A stretch of 64,000 bases of DNA, taken from NCBI GenBank assembly GCA_945952225.1, contig CAMFHP010000023.1, positions 1 through 64,000 on the forward strand, given 5' to 3'. Under the pieces are notes generated by a model. The model saw nothing but the letters and a program-made list of their open reading frames with translations, did not search any database and was not told the origin of the DNA. Below are positions 17,674 through 26,736 of this stretch, piece by piece. The DNA is from an uncultured Myxococcaceae bacterium. GTDB lineage: Bacteria > Myxococcota_A > Polyangia > Polyangiales > Ga0077539. The position numbers and the translations under genes were made by a program. Each line of letters opens with the position of its first letter. Positions within the stretch are counted from its first letter, which is position 1.

Positions 17674-19140
17674 CTACGGCGCGAGGAAGTTCTTGAGCAC
17701 GAGGAGCCTCCGCTCGCAGAGCTCGTCGATCGCGTAGCGCACGCCCTCGCGGCCGGCGCCCGAGTCCTTCACGCCGCCGTAGGGCATGCCGTCGACGCGA
17801 AAGGTCGTGGGCTCGTTGACCACCACGGCGCCCACGGCGAGCGCGCGAAACGCCGCCGACACCGTGGCCAGGTCGCGCGTGTACACCGACGCCTGAAGGC
17901 CGTAGCGCGAGGCGTTCACGGCGCTCCACGCCTCGTCGAGCGTGTCGTAGGGGTGCAGCGTGAGCACGGGGCCGAAGATCTCCTCGTCGTGGAGCTTCAT
18001 ACCCGGCGCCGCGCCCGTGACCACGCAGGGCGTGATGCGATTGTCTTCGCGCGCACCGCCCGTGTGCACCGTGGCGCCTGCGGCGACGGCCTCGTCGATC
18101 CACGCGCGAACACGCTCCGCCGCGCGCGTATCGATGAGCGGACCGCACACCGTGGAGGCTTCCGCGGGGTCGCCGAAGGGGATCTTCTCGGCGCGCTCCA
18201 CACACCGCGCGAGGGCCTCGGTGAAGCGCGCGCGGGGCACGTAGATCCGCTGCGTCTTGATGCACACCTGGCCCGCGTAGCCGAAGGCCGCGGGGAGGAG
18301 TCCGTCGAGCGCGCGGTCGAGGTCGGCGTCGGGCGCGATCACCGCCGCGGCGTTGCCACCGAGTTCGAGCACCACGCGCTTCTTCGGCGCGAGGGCGCGG
18401 AGGTGCCATCCGACGGCGGCGCTTCCCGTGAACGACAACACGGGCAGACGCGGGTCGCGCACGAGGGCCTCGGCCTGCGTCACCGCACAGGGAACGACCG
18501 AGAGGATCGCGCGCATCGCGTCGCCGTCGAGGGCGTGGCGCGCAGTGATCTCGTCGACGGCCTCGCGCACCACGGCGGCGAGCGCGAAGGCCGTGAGCGG
18601 CGTCTGCGGCGCGGGCTTGAGCACCACGGGCGCACCGACGGCGAAGGCCGGTCCGAGCTTGTGGGCCACGAGGTTGAGGGGAAAGTTGAACGGTGTGATC
18701 GCGAGCACGGGGCCCGCGGCGACCTTCGCGTACGCGCCGAGCGAGTGCGCACCCGCGGGGGCGTGGTCGAGGCGGAGGAGCTCTCCGTCGAGGCGCGTGC
18801 TCTCTTCGGCGGAGAGGGTGAAGGTGATCACCGCGCGCTGCACCTCGGCGCGGGCGAGGGTGATGGGCTTCGCAGACTCGCGCGAGAGCGTGTCGGCGAT
18901 GGCGTCACGGCGCGCATCGAGGCGCTGCGCGATCGCAAGAAGGAGCTCGCGACGCACGTACGCGGGGCGCTGCGAGAGGTACGCGAAATGCCTTGCTGCA
19001 AGGGCGACGGCGCGTTCGAGCTGGGTGTCGTCGGCGAGCCCCACGCGGCCCACAAGCGCGCCGTTCCACGGGGCGCGCACGTCGGAGGACGTGTGTGCCG
19101 TGACGGGCTCGCAGGCGACGATGACGTGGGCTTCGCTCAT
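17674..19140 (-). CDS. NAD(P)-dependent aldehyde dehydrogenase
   Basis: This 488-residue enzyme has the ALDH landmarks: the ITPFNFPLNLVAHKLGPAFA segment, general base Glu259 in LELGG, nucleophile Cys293 in GYAGQVCIKTQ, and EEIFGPVL near the C-terminus. It oxidises an aldehyde to the acid or, as in the SSADH/GAPN-like branch, a phosphorylated or semialdehyde substrate; the motifs do not settle which. Its ATG overlaps the stop of the BtuF-like gene (ATGA). The downstream gene is a DMT exporter. No pathway partner is evident. Confidence 0.93.
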   Translation of the reverse strand: MSEAHVIVACEPVTAHTSSDVRAPWNGALVGRVGLADDTQLERAVALAARHFAYLSQRPAYVRRELLLAIAQRLDARRDAIADTLSRESAKPITLARAEVQRAVITFTLSAEESTRLDGELLRLDHAPAGAHSLGAYAKVAAGPVLAITPFNFPLNLVAHKLGPAFAVGAPVVLKPAPQTPLTAFALAAVVREAVDEITARHALDGDAMRAILSVVPCAVTQAEALVRDPRLPVLSFTGSAAVGWHLRALAPKKRVVLELGGNAAAVIAPDADLDRALDGLLPAAFGYAGQVCIKTQRIYVPRARFTEALARCVERAEKIPFGDPAEASTVCGPLIDTRAAERVRAWIDEAVAAGATVHTGGAREDNRITPCVVTGAAPGMKLHDEEIFGPVLTLHPYDTLDEAWSAVNASRYGLQASVYTRDLATVSAAFRALAVGAVVVNEPTTFRVDGMPYGGVKDSGAGREGVRYAIDELCERRLLVLKNFLAP

Positions 19141-20069
19141 GGCGCGGCTCCGAGGGTGGCGGTGAGTTCGGGGTGGAGGAGCAGCGCGAGCTGGCGCACG
19201 GCGGCGCCGAGGCGCGGTCCCGGTCGCAGGAGCATCGGGTCGGCGGCGCGGAGCACACGGCGGTCGCGCACCGCGGGGAGCGTGGTGTAGCGCGCGAGGT
19301 CGTCGGCGAGCGTCGAGGCCTCGCCGTCGTGCCAGGTCATGTCGAGGATCACCTCGGGACCGAGCGCGAGCACCTGCTCGATGGAGAGTGACGGATAACG
19401 TCCGCCCGCGCGCACGGCGTTGTCACCGCCCGCGAGGGTGAGCACTTCATCGACCCACGATCCGGGGCCCGCGACGGAGAGCGGGTGTTCGCCGAAGACC
19501 GCGAGCACCTTCGGGCGCGGACGCGATCGCACGGCTGCACGCACCGCCGCGAGCTCGCCGTCGAGGCGTCGATGGAGCGCCTCTCCACGGCTGCGCTCTC
19601 CCACGAGGGCCGCGAAGGTGTCGACGGAGTCGAGCACCTCGCGCACCGACTCGACGCGGGGAAAGAACACCCGCACGCCCATGCGCTGGAGCCGTTCGAG
19701 CACGGCGAGGTCGAGGGGCCCCTGCACGCCCACCACCGCGTCGGGACGCAGCGCCACGATGGCCTCGAAGGACGGGTTCACCATGCCGCCGACGCGCGGG
19801 AGCCCGGTGACCTGCGGGGGATAGTCGTCGAAGGCCGACACGCCCACCACACGGTCTCCCGCACCGAGCGCGAAGAGCATCTCGGTCGCGCTGGGAACGA
19901 GCGACACCACACGGCGCGCCGGGGCCCGCGTGGGATCAAGCGCGCTCATCGCGTGGCGATCGGGCGACGGCGAGGCGTCGTCGTGCGCGCGAGAGCGACA
20001 GTGCGCGGCGCCGACCACGAGGCCGGCCGCGAGCGTGAGGCGCCAGGGCGAGAGAAGCGCGCGCTCCAT
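19137..20069 (-). CDS. BtuF-like periplasmic binding protein (helical-backbone metal/cobalamin receptor)
   Basis: This protein of about 310 residues has a hydrophobic N-terminus with a possible but imperfect lipobox (GAAHC), then a class III periplasmic binding fold: RVVSLVPSATEMLFALGAGDRVVGVS, LPRVGGMVNPSFEAIVALRPDAVV, the long backbone helix, and VLAVFGEHPLSVAGPGSWVDEVLTLAGG. This pattern is that of BtuF and related vitamin B12/siderophore receptors. No BtuC/BtuD genes are in the window. ATG 20069 is preferred; ATG 20111 is also in frame, but neither has a good ribosome-binding site. Coupling to the aldehyde dehydrogenase by ATGA is unexplained. Confidence 0.82.
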   Translation of the reverse strand: MERALLSPWRLTLAAGLVVGAAHCRSRAHDDASPSPDRHAMSALDPTRAPARRVVSLVPSATEMLFALGAGDRVVGVSAFDDYPPQVTGLPRVGGMVNPSFEAIVALRPDAVVGVQGPLDLAVLERLQRMGVRVFFPRVESVREVLDSVDTFAALVGERSRGEALHRRLDGELAAVRAAVRSRPRPKVLAVFGEHPLSVAGPGSWVDEVLTLAGGDNAVRAGGRYPSLSIEQVLALGPEVILDMTWHDGEASTLADDLARYTTLPAVRDRRVLRAADPMLLRPGPRLGAAVRQLALLLHPELTATLGAAP

Positions 20070-20112
20070 GATGGGGAACCCGCGTGTAGTGAAGCTCCGT
20101 CGGCGACGCAAG

Positions 20113-20142
20113 TAGACACGTCGCCCCGCGCGACCCCATACA
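20113..20142 (+). promoter_or_regulatory. Putative promoter giving a leaderless NUDIX mRNA
   Basis: TAGACA (20113-20118) and CATACA (20137-20142) are separated by 18 bases. The -10-like box ends seven bases before the GTG at 20150, so transcription would start at or next to the start codon. No ribosome-binding site is visible, which fits leaderless translation. Confidence 0.45.
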
Positions 20143-20149
20143 CCCGCGC

Positions 20150-20722
20150 GTGCCCTCCGACGCCGATCGCATCGCCGCGCAGCTCGCGTCGCTCCCGCGC
20201 CGCGCCCTCACCTGGCGTGGAACCCGCGCCGCCGTGCTCGTCGCGCTCTGTGGACAGGAAACGTCACACGAAGAACCCCGCGTGCTGCTCACGAAGCGCG
20301 CCGCGGGCATGCGCCATCACGGCGGGCAGTATGCGTTTCCCGGCGGGCGCTGCGACCCGACGGACCGCGACGCGATCCACACGGCGCTGCGCGAGGCCGA
20401 CGAGGAGGTGGGACTCGATCCATCGCGGGCGCGCGTGCTCGGGATGCTCGACGACCACACGACGAGCACGGGCTTTCTCGTGACGCCGGTGGTGGCCTGG
20501 GTCGAGGGGCCCGTGGTGTGGCGTCGCTCCGAGGTCGAGGTGGCCGAGGTGCTGGAGCTGCCGCTGCGCGCGTTCCTCACGCCGCAGCCTGCGCGCACGC
20601 TGGCGGGAGAGGGGTTTCGACGCATCGTGATGGCCTACGAGGTCGACGGACACTTCATCTGGGGGGCGACGTCTTCGATGCTGCGCGACCTCGCGCGACG
20701 CCTCGCGCCGCTGTTCCCGTAG
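20150..20722 (+). CDS. NUDIX hydrolase, CoA-pyrophosphatase type
   Basis: This 190-residue protein carries a Nudix box (FPGGRCDPTDRDAIHTALRE followed by ADEEVGL) and the preceding RHHGGQYAFPGG, characteristic of NudL/CoA diphosphatases, which split CoA into acyl-phosphopantetheine and 3',5'-ADP using Mg2+ (family knowledge). Start is a GTG with a -10-like box directly upstream. The last 68 bases overlap the end of the convergent topoisomerase gene. Length is normal. Confidence 0.9.
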   Translation: MPSDADRIAAQLASLPRRALTWRGTRAAVLVALCGQETSHEEPRVLLTKRAAGMRHHGGQYAFPGGRCDPTDRDAIHTALREADEEVGLDPSRARVLGMLDDHTTSTGFLVTPVVAWVEGPVVWRRSEVEVAEVLELPLRAFLTPQPARTLAGEGFRRIVMAYEVDGHFIWGATSSMLRDLARRLAPLFP

Positions 20723-23153
20723 CGGTCTCGCTGCGCACGGTGGGAGCGTCTCCGCCGAGGTCGAGACGCAGCCGCACCTTCTGGGTCTCGCCGTCGACGG
20801 TGCGCTGCGCGGGGCGCGTCTGTCCCTTCATCACCAGGTCGCGGAGCTGCGCGTCGCTCACCGTCGCGCCCTCGACCTCGAAGGGAATCACCATGCGACA
20901 GCCCTCGCGCCATCGCGCGCATCCCCACGCGCGGCGCCCCACGACGATGTCTCCCTGAAGGCACAGCGGGCAGCGGAGCCCCTCGACGGTGCTCCCCGGT
21001 GCGGGCGTCGAGACGGCGGTCTTGCGCGCGTTGCGTGGGCTCTCGGCGCGCGGCGCTCGCGGCGTGCGCGTGCGTGCGGCGCGCTTCGCGGGGGCCTTGT
21101 CGTCGGTGACGGGTGCGTCTGTGGATCTCCCTGTGGACGCTGTGGACGACGGTGCCGCGGCGGTCTGCGGCGCGCGCTCGCGCGAGGCCGTGCGGGGGCG
21201 TGCGGGGGCCGCGGTGCGGGCGCTGGCGCTGAGCAGCGTGGCGCCGCGAAGGTCGCGGACGGCGCGGGTCACGAAGTCGGCGATGTCGGCCATGAAGCGC
21301 GCGCGGGTTTCGGTGCCGCGGGCCACGGCGGCGAGGCGGGCCTCCCACGCGCCGGTGAGCTCGGGGGAGCGCAGGGCCTCGACGGGGAGCGCGTCGATGA
21401 GTCCTTCGCCCATGGGGGTCGCCGCGAGGGCCTTGCCTTCGCGGGTGACGTAGTTGCGACGGAGCAGGGTCTCGATGATCGACGCGCGCGTGGCGGGCGT
21501 GCCGAGTCCGCTGTCTTTCATGGCCGCGCGCAGGGCCTCGTCGTCGATGGCGCGGCCGGCCCCTTCCATCGCGGCGAGGAGCGAGGCTTCGGTGTAGCGC
21601 CGCGGCGGGCGAGTGCGCTTCGTCTCCACGGCGTAGCGGCCGTCGAGGCGCTGGCCCTTCGCGAGCTTCGGGAGCGCCTGGAGCTTCGAGTCGTCGTCCC
21701 CGAAGCCGGCGACCTCCTGCCATCCGCGCGCGAGGCACTGTCGGCCGTGGGCCACGAAGCGGTCGGGCGGCGGCGGGAGTTTGGTGAGAAAGCGCTCCTC
21801 GGCGGGCTCGTCGGGCTCGTCGGCGTTGGGCTTCACCTCGGGCGCGTCGGGCACCGCGGGGGCCGCGCCGTCGTCGTCGCCCGCGCGCATCACGGCGGTG
21901 GTGAGCGCGAACTCCGCGTCGGGAAAGAACGCGCCCACGAAGCGCCGCGCGATGAGCTCGTAGAGCCGCTGCTCGTCGCGGTCGAGCGACACGCCGTCGG
22001 GCGCGCGCGGCGTGGGAATGATCGCGTGGTGGTCGCTCACCTTGCCGTCGTTGAAGACCCGCGCGATGCGCTTCGGCGGCGTCTCGCGGAGCTGCTGCGC
22101 GAAGCGCGACACGGGGGTGAAGCGCGCGAGCGCGTCGAAGAGCGAAGGGAGCGTGGCGTAGAGGTCGTTCGAGAGGTGCCGCGAGTCGGTGCGCGGATAC
22201 GTGATGAGCTTGTGCTTCTCGTAGAGCGCCTGCGCGAGGTCGAGGGTGCGCTGCGCCGAGAAGCCGTAGCGCCCGTTGGCCGTGCGCTGCAGCGACGTGA
22301 GGTCGAAGAGCAGCGGGGCCGGGACCTTCTGTGTGCGGGTGTTCACCGCTTCGACCACGGCGCCGAGGCGCGCGGTGGCGGCGGTCGCGCGGTCGACGAT
22401 CTGCTGCGCGAGCTCGCGGGTGTCGAGGGCCGTGCGGGCGTCCCAGGTCCAGCGCGCGCGGAAGGGCTCGGCGTCGGGGGCGCGGAGCTGCGCGGCGACC
22501 TCCCAGTAGTCGCGCTCGACGAAGGCGCGGATGGCCTTCTCGCGGGCCGCCACGATGGCGAGCGTCGGGGTCTGCACGCGTCCCACGGAGAGCAACGCAT
22601 CGCTCACGGCGCGCTGGCGCAGGGTGAAGGCGCGCGTGGCGTTCATGCCCACGAGCCAGTCGGCCTCGGAGCGGCAGCGGGCGGCGTCGCCGAGGGCGTC
22701 GTAGCGCGCGCCCGGTTGCAGCGCGGCGAAGCCCTGACGGATGGACGCATCGGTGAGCGACGAGATCCAGAGGCGGCGCACGGGGAGGTGTGAGCCCGCG
22801 AGCTCGTACACGAGACGGAAGATGAGCTCGCCCTCGCGGCCCGCGTCGCACGCGTTCACCACGGCCTCGAAGCGCCGGTCGCGGAGGAGCGCGCGCACGG
22901 CCTTCCACTGCGAGAGCCCCGTCTTCACCGCGCGGAGCTTGAAGGTCGGTGGCAGCATCGGGAGCGTGTGCATCGACCAGGACTTCCACGCCGGGTCGTA
23001 GGCGCCGGGCTCTTCGAGCTCGACGAGGTGCCCGATGCACCAGGTGACCACCCACTGCGGGCCTTCGAGGGCGCCCTCGACGCGCTTCGTGGCGCCGAGC
23101 ACCCGCGCCAGGTCGCGCGCCACCGAGGGCTTCTCTGCGATCACGAGCTGCAT
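20655..23153 (-). CDS. topB: Type IA DNA topoisomerase (topoisomerase III, TopB)
   Basis: This 832-residue enzyme opens with the TOPRIM domain (QLVIAEKPSVARDLARVLGA, then NACDAGREGELIFRLVYE). It has the active-site tyrosine Tyr319 in ITYPRTDS and the helix DSGLGTPATRASIIETLL. After about 610 residues comes a Ser/Thr/Ala/Arg-rich tail and a C4-like zinc motif (CPLCLQG to CARWREGC). Type IA enzymes relax or decatenate DNA through single-strand passage. The ATG at 23153 is chosen because MQLVIAEKPS is the canonical N-terminus. The C-terminal 68 bases overlap the convergent NUDIX gene, so the basic tail may be a recent extension. Confidence 0.93.
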   Translation of the reverse strand: MQLVIAEKPSVARDLARVLGATKRVEGALEGPQWVVTWCIGHLVELEEPGAYDPAWKSWSMHTLPMLPPTFKLRAVKTGLSQWKAVRALLRDRRFEAVVNACDAGREGELIFRLVYELAGSHLPVRRLWISSLTDASIRQGFAALQPGARYDALGDAARCRSEADWLVGMNATRAFTLRQRAVSDALLSVGRVQTPTLAIVAAREKAIRAFVERDYWEVAAQLRAPDAEPFRARWTWDARTALDTRELAQQIVDRATAATARLGAVVEAVNTRTQKVPAPLLFDLTSLQRTANGRYGFSAQRTLDLAQALYEKHKLITYPRTDSRHLSNDLYATLPSLFDALARFTPVSRFAQQLRETPPKRIARVFNDGKVSDHHAIIPTPRAPDGVSLDRDEQRLYELIARRFVGAFFPDAEFALTTAVMRAGDDDGAAPAVPDAPEVKPNADEPDEPAEERFLTKLPPPPDRFVAHGRQCLARGWQEVAGFGDDDSKLQALPKLAKGQRLDGRYAVETKRTRPPRRYTEASLLAAMEGAGRAIDDEALRAAMKDSGLGTPATRASIIETLLRRNYVTREGKALAATPMGEGLIDALPVEALRSPELTGAWEARLAAVARGTETRARFMADIADFVTRAVRDLRGATLLSASARTAAPARPRTASRERAPQTAAAPSSTASTGRSTDAPVTDDKAPAKRAARTRTPRAPRAESPRNARKTAVSTPAPGSTVEGLRCPLCLQGDIVVGRRAWGCARWREGCRMVIPFEVEGATVSDAQLRDLVMKGQTRPAQRTVDGETQKVRLRLDLGGDAPTVRSETATGTAARGVARGRAASKTSPPR

Positions 23154-23275
23154 GAAGGGACGCGACGCTCGCACCAACGCGCACCGCACCGCAACGCCCT
23201 GCTCCCACGGCACGCCCGATGATTGACGTATCCTGTCACGCAACCGAAGGCGGGACGCGCCCGAAGACGGCGCCC

Positions 23276-23941
23276 ATGGGACCGATGCTCTCTCTGCTGA
23301 AGACCTGGTGCGCCGACCTCGCCGACCTCGTGGCGCCGCGCGTGTGCCTCGCGTGCGCCGATCCGCTCGTGACCGTCGAGGCCCTGTGCCCGCGGTGCCG
23401 CGAGCACCTCATGCCCGCCGTCGATGCGCCCATGGGCGTGCACGTGGCCTGGGACCACGGAGGCCCGCTGGTGCGCGCGATCCACCGTGCGAAATACGGC
23501 GACGACCCCGCGGTGGCGGCCTCGCTCGGGGCGCTGCTCGCCGAGGCGTGGCGCGCGCCCGGGGGCTTCGTCGCGACGCGCGTGGTGCCTGTTCCGTTGC
23601 ACCCTGCGCGGCTCCGTCAGCGGGGCTTCAACCAGTCCGCGGAGCTCGCCCGCGCCCTCGCACAACAGCTCGATGCGCCCCTCGCGTGGAGGGCCGTCGA
23701 GCGCGTGCGCGACACGCCCTCGCAGACCCGTCTCGATCGCGGCGCGCGGCGCGAGAACGTGCGGTCGGTGTTTCGCGCGGACGGCTCGTTGCGCGGGCAG
23801 CGCGTGGTGCTCGTCGACGACGTGGTGACCACGGGGGCGACGTTGAGCGAGCTGCGCGACGCGGTGCTCGCAGCGGGGGCGACGGCGGTGTGTGCGACGG
23901 CGCTCGCGCGGGCGCCGCTGCTGTTCACGGACGGGCGTTGA
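23276..23941 (+). CDS. ComF-family phosphoribosyltransferase-like protein
   Basis: This 221-residue protein has an N-terminal double CxxC zinc motif (CLACADP, CPRC) and a type I phosphoribosyltransferase domain with the PRPP loop VVLVDDVVTTGATLSE and the ComF signature LRQRGFNQSAELARAL. ComF proteins support natural transformation in many bacteria, though the role outside competent species is unclear. Start is taken at MGPMLSLLK; an upstream in-frame TTG/GTG region reads as noise, and MLSLLK at 23285 is possible. The 3' end overlaps the convergent tolC-like gene by 17 bases. Confidence 0.9.
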   Translation: MGPMLSLLKTWCADLADLVAPRVCLACADPLVTVEALCPRCREHLMPAVDAPMGVHVAWDHGGPLVRAIHRAKYGDDPAVAASLGALLAEAWRAPGGFVATRVVPVPLHPARLRQRGFNQSAELARALAQQLDAPLAWRAVERVRDTPSQTRLDRGARRENVRSVFRADGSLRGQRVVLVDDVVTTGATLSELRDAVLAAGATAVCATALARAPLLFTDGR

Positions 23942-25415
23942 CGCAGGGCACGGCGTCGCCCTGGGGGCGTCCGAGGGCGAAGCGCCACGCGGCCACGGCG
24001 CGCTGCCAGTCGAGGAGCGCGTCGACCTCGCGGATCGAGGCTTCGGCCGCGGCGGTCTCGCGGAGGTTGAGCACGAGGAGCGTGCCGTCGCCGAGGTCGA
24101 GACGGCGGCGCTCCTGGTCGGCGAGCTCGCGGGCGAGGGAGACCTCACGGCGCGCCACGTCGACGCGCTGACGGGCGGTCTCGACGGCGGAGAGGGCGTC
24201 GCGCACGTCGGCGCGCACGCGGTCGACGGCGAAGCGGCGCTGCTCCTCGGCGCGGGCCATGGCGGCGGAGGCCACGCGCTCGCGTCCCGTGGCGGTGCGG
24301 TTCAAGAGCGGAATGTCGACGACGACACCGGCTTCGAGCACGGGGCCCTGACGGCTCACGGCGCCGGGGCCGAGGTCGTGGGAGGCGGCCACGGAGACGT
24401 CGACGGCGGGGCGGCGCTGGTTCTCGGCCCACTCGCGCTCCACGCGCTCGCGCTCGCGCTGCGCTTCGAAGCGACGGGGCTCGGGCCTGCGCGCGGCGGC
24501 CTCGCGCGACTCGCGGTCGATGCACGCGGCGTCGAGCATCGCGGGCTCGGGAATGGAGCGCGGGAGCTCGCGCGCGTCGGGCACGCGGGGCGTTCCACGG
24601 TCGTCGCGGAGGTAGAGCGAGAGCTCGATGGCGGCCTGTTCGAGCTGGCGTCGCGCGGTCACCACGGCGCCCTGGCGCTGCACGATGGCGCGCGCGTTGT
24701 CGCTGCGTTCGAAGGCCGGAAGGTCTCCGCGGCGCACGCGCTCGGCGAGGCCCGAGTCGCGCGCGGTGGCGAGGGCGAAGAGGTCGGTGGCGACGGCGAG
24801 GCGACGACCCGCGGCGACCCATTCCCAGTAGCGCTGCGTGGCCGTGCGCGCGGCTTCGAGGCGCGTCTGGAGCGCGCCCATCTCGGCGGCGGTGCGTCCG
24901 TGTTCGGCGCGGCGGATGTTGGCCCGCGCGCGGTCGATGGGACCGTTGCGCAGCAGCGGCACGGTGAGCCCCGCGCGGAGCTCGCCCCAGTCGTTCGTCT
25001 CGATCTTGCCGTCGTAGATGGGGATGCCCGTGTACGAGAGCCCCTGTCCGAAGCGGTATCCCGCGAAGAGCTGCGTGCCCCAGAGCTGCGTGGGCTGCGT
25101 GAGCTGCGTGTCGAGGGTGAGCGGGTTGTAGTAGCCCACGGGCCCGCCGTTCACGCGTGTGCGCCACTGGGGATCGAAGGACCCTTCGGCCGCGAGGAGC
25201 TCGCCCTCCGCCGCGTCGCGGTCGCGGTCGGCCGCGGCGATCAGCGGAAAGTGCGTTTCGACGGAGCGCAGCACCGCGCCGAGGTCGACGGGCGTGGCCG
25301 CGGGGGCCTCGTCGGCCGTGGTCACCGCCGAGGGCTCCGACGGAGACGTCTGCGCGACGGCTGCGAGGGGTGCGAGGAGCGCGGTGAGGGCGAGCGCGAG
25401 GGGGCGCGCGGTCAC
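23925..25415 (-). CDS. TolC-family outer-membrane efflux protein
   Basis: This 496-residue protein has a signal peptide (cleavage near AVAQ) and two TolC-type repeats of long heptad-rich helices (RANIRRAEHGRTAAEMGALQ; VRADVRDALSAVETARQRVD), including conserved asparagine/proline turns such as VPLLRNGPIDRARANI and IPLLNRTATGRERVA. TolC proteins form trimeric outer-membrane exit ducts for type I secretion or RND pumps. The GTG start overlaps the hlyD-like stop (GTGA). Gene order ABC-HlyD-TolC on one strand marks a complete tripartite exporter. Its 3' end overlaps comF by 17 bases. Confidence 0.92.
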   Translation of the reverse strand: MTARPLALALTALLAPLAAVAQTSPSEPSAVTTADEAPAATPVDLGAVLRSVETHFPLIAAADRDRDAAEGELLAAEGSFDPQWRTRVNGGPVGYYNPLTLDTQLTQPTQLWGTQLFAGYRFGQGLSYTGIPIYDGKIETNDWGELRAGLTVPLLRNGPIDRARANIRRAEHGRTAAEMGALQTRLEAARTATQRYWEWVAAGRRLAVATDLFALATARDSGLAERVRRGDLPAFERSDNARAIVQRQGAVVTARRQLEQAAIELSLYLRDDRGTPRVPDARELPRSIPEPAMLDAACIDRESREAAARRPEPRRFEAQRERERVEREWAENQRRPAVDVSVAASHDLGPGAVSRQGPVLEAGVVVDIPLLNRTATGRERVASAAMARAEEQRRFAVDRVRADVRDALSAVETARQRVDVARREVSLARELADQERRRLDLGDGTLLVLNLRETAAAEASIREVDALLDWQRAVAAWRFALGRPQGDAVPCVNARP

Positions 25416-26734
25416 TTCTTCTTCTCCTGCGAGTTGTTCGCGTCGGGCTGCGCGATCGCAGGCGGAAAGCCGTTGAACTGACGCCAGAGCTCGTACGCGA
25501 GGGTCACGCGGTTGAGCAGGATCCAGCCGTTGGCGCGCACGCCCTGACGGAGGTAGCGCCCCGCGGGCCAGGGCTCGCGGCCGTCGGGCACCACGAGCAC
25601 GCGGAACTTGCCGCGCCCGTCGTCGGCCGCGTCGATGACCGCGATGGTGCCGCCGAAGGTGCCCACGGCCACCGAGGGCCAGCCCGAGAACTGGAGCGCG
25701 GGCCATCCCTCGAACTGCACGCGCACGTGGCGTCCCTCGCGGAGCAGGGGAACGTCGTTGCCGTCGACCCAGAGTTCCACCGCGCGGGCGTCGGTGTCGG
25801 GCACGAACATCACGAGGGGATCGCCGGCCTTGAGGAGCTCGGCGTTCGTGCCGCCCAGCACGCGGAGCACGGTGCCGTCGCGGGGCGCGGTCACACGCAT
25901 CGTCGACTGGCGCGCGAGGCGCACGTCGAGGCGCGAGAGCTCGGCGTTCGAAGACGCGATCTCGGCGAGGGCCGAGGCGCGCGAGGCGCGGGCGTCGTCG
26001 ATGGAGGCGAAGCCGTCGGTGCCTACGCGCAGGGCGTCGGAGCGCAGCGCGAGCTCCTCGGCCTGGGCGGCGGCGAGGGTGGCGCGGGCGCGCTCGACCT
26101 CGGTGCGGGTGCGCACGGCGTCGAGCTCGGCGAGTTCGACGGTGCGCGACGACGACAGACCCGACGACCCGAGGGCGCGGTGGCGCTCGACGTTGAGCCG
26201 CGCGGTCTCGGCGGCGGCCTCGGCGGCCTGCACCGCACGCTCGGAGGCGCGCACGCGCTGACGGGCCATCTCCACGCGACGCGAGGCGGCCTGCGTGGCG
26301 TTCTCACGGGACTCGGTGAGGCGGTCGGCGCGCGAGCCGATGGAGTCGGCGCGGGCCTGCGCGGCGTCGCGGCGGGCCACGACGGCGTCTCGCTCCTGAC
26401 GGAGCCGCTGCATGATCTCGGGGTCGTTGTCGGTGATCTCGACGAGCAGGTCACCCGCGCGAACGTGGGCGCCCTCGCGCACGGCGAAGCGCACCACGCG
26501 GCCCTCGATGGGCGCGTCGATCACCTGCTGGCGCTCCACGGGGGCGTAGGCCACCACGCGGCCCTGGCCCGTCGAGGTCTGCTGCCACGGGAGCGTGAAG
26601 AGGCACACGGCGGCCGTGATGAAGAGCGCGGCGAACACGCGCGCGGCGAGGCGCGCGGCGTGGGGGGTGCGCACCATCTCCAGGGCGCTCGGGGCGCCGT
26701 CGGCGCTGCGGTACGGGGCGTTGGTGACGTCCAT
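25412..26734 (-). CDS. HlyD-family periplasmic adaptor (membrane fusion protein)
   Basis: This 440-residue protein has one membrane helix near residues 28-48 (ARVFAALFITAAVCLFTLPW), then a biotinyl-lipoyl-like half motif (VIDAPIEGRVVRFAVREGAHVRAGD), a long coiled-coil hairpin (about residues 105-260) and the second half (RVTAPRDGTVLRVLGG). This is the HlyD/LapC arrangement, bridging an inner-membrane ABC transporter with TolC. Start ATG 26734 lies two bases after the ABC stop; a longer frame upstream is shadow of the ABC gene. The Lys-rich C-terminus overlaps the tolC-like start. Confidence 0.92.
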   Translation of the reverse strand: MDVTNAPYRSADGAPSALEMVRTPHAARLAARVFAALFITAAVCLFTLPWQQTSTGQGRVVAYAPVERQQVIDAPIEGRVVRFAVREGAHVRAGDLLVEITDNDPEIMQRLRQERDAVVARRDAAQARADSIGSRADRLTESRENATQAASRRVEMARQRVRASERAVQAAEAAAETARLNVERHRALGSSGLSSSRTVELAELDAVRTRTEVERARATLAAAQAEELALRSDALRVGTDGFASIDDARASRASALAEIASSNAELSRLDVRLARQSTMRVTAPRDGTVLRVLGGTNAELLKAGDPLVMFVPDTDARAVELWVDGNDVPLLREGRHVRVQFEGWPALQFSGWPSVAVGTFGGTIAVIDAADDGRGKFRVLVVPDGREPWPAGRYLRQGVRANGWILLNRVTLAYELWRQFNGFPPAIAQPDANNSQEKKK

Positions 26735-26736
26735 GG

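Noticed and set aside
18905-19258. Small overlapping minus-strand frame as a second gene at the BtuF/ALDH junction
   Set aside because: Both neighbouring genes are complete and coupled; the small frame has no motif or ribosome-binding site.
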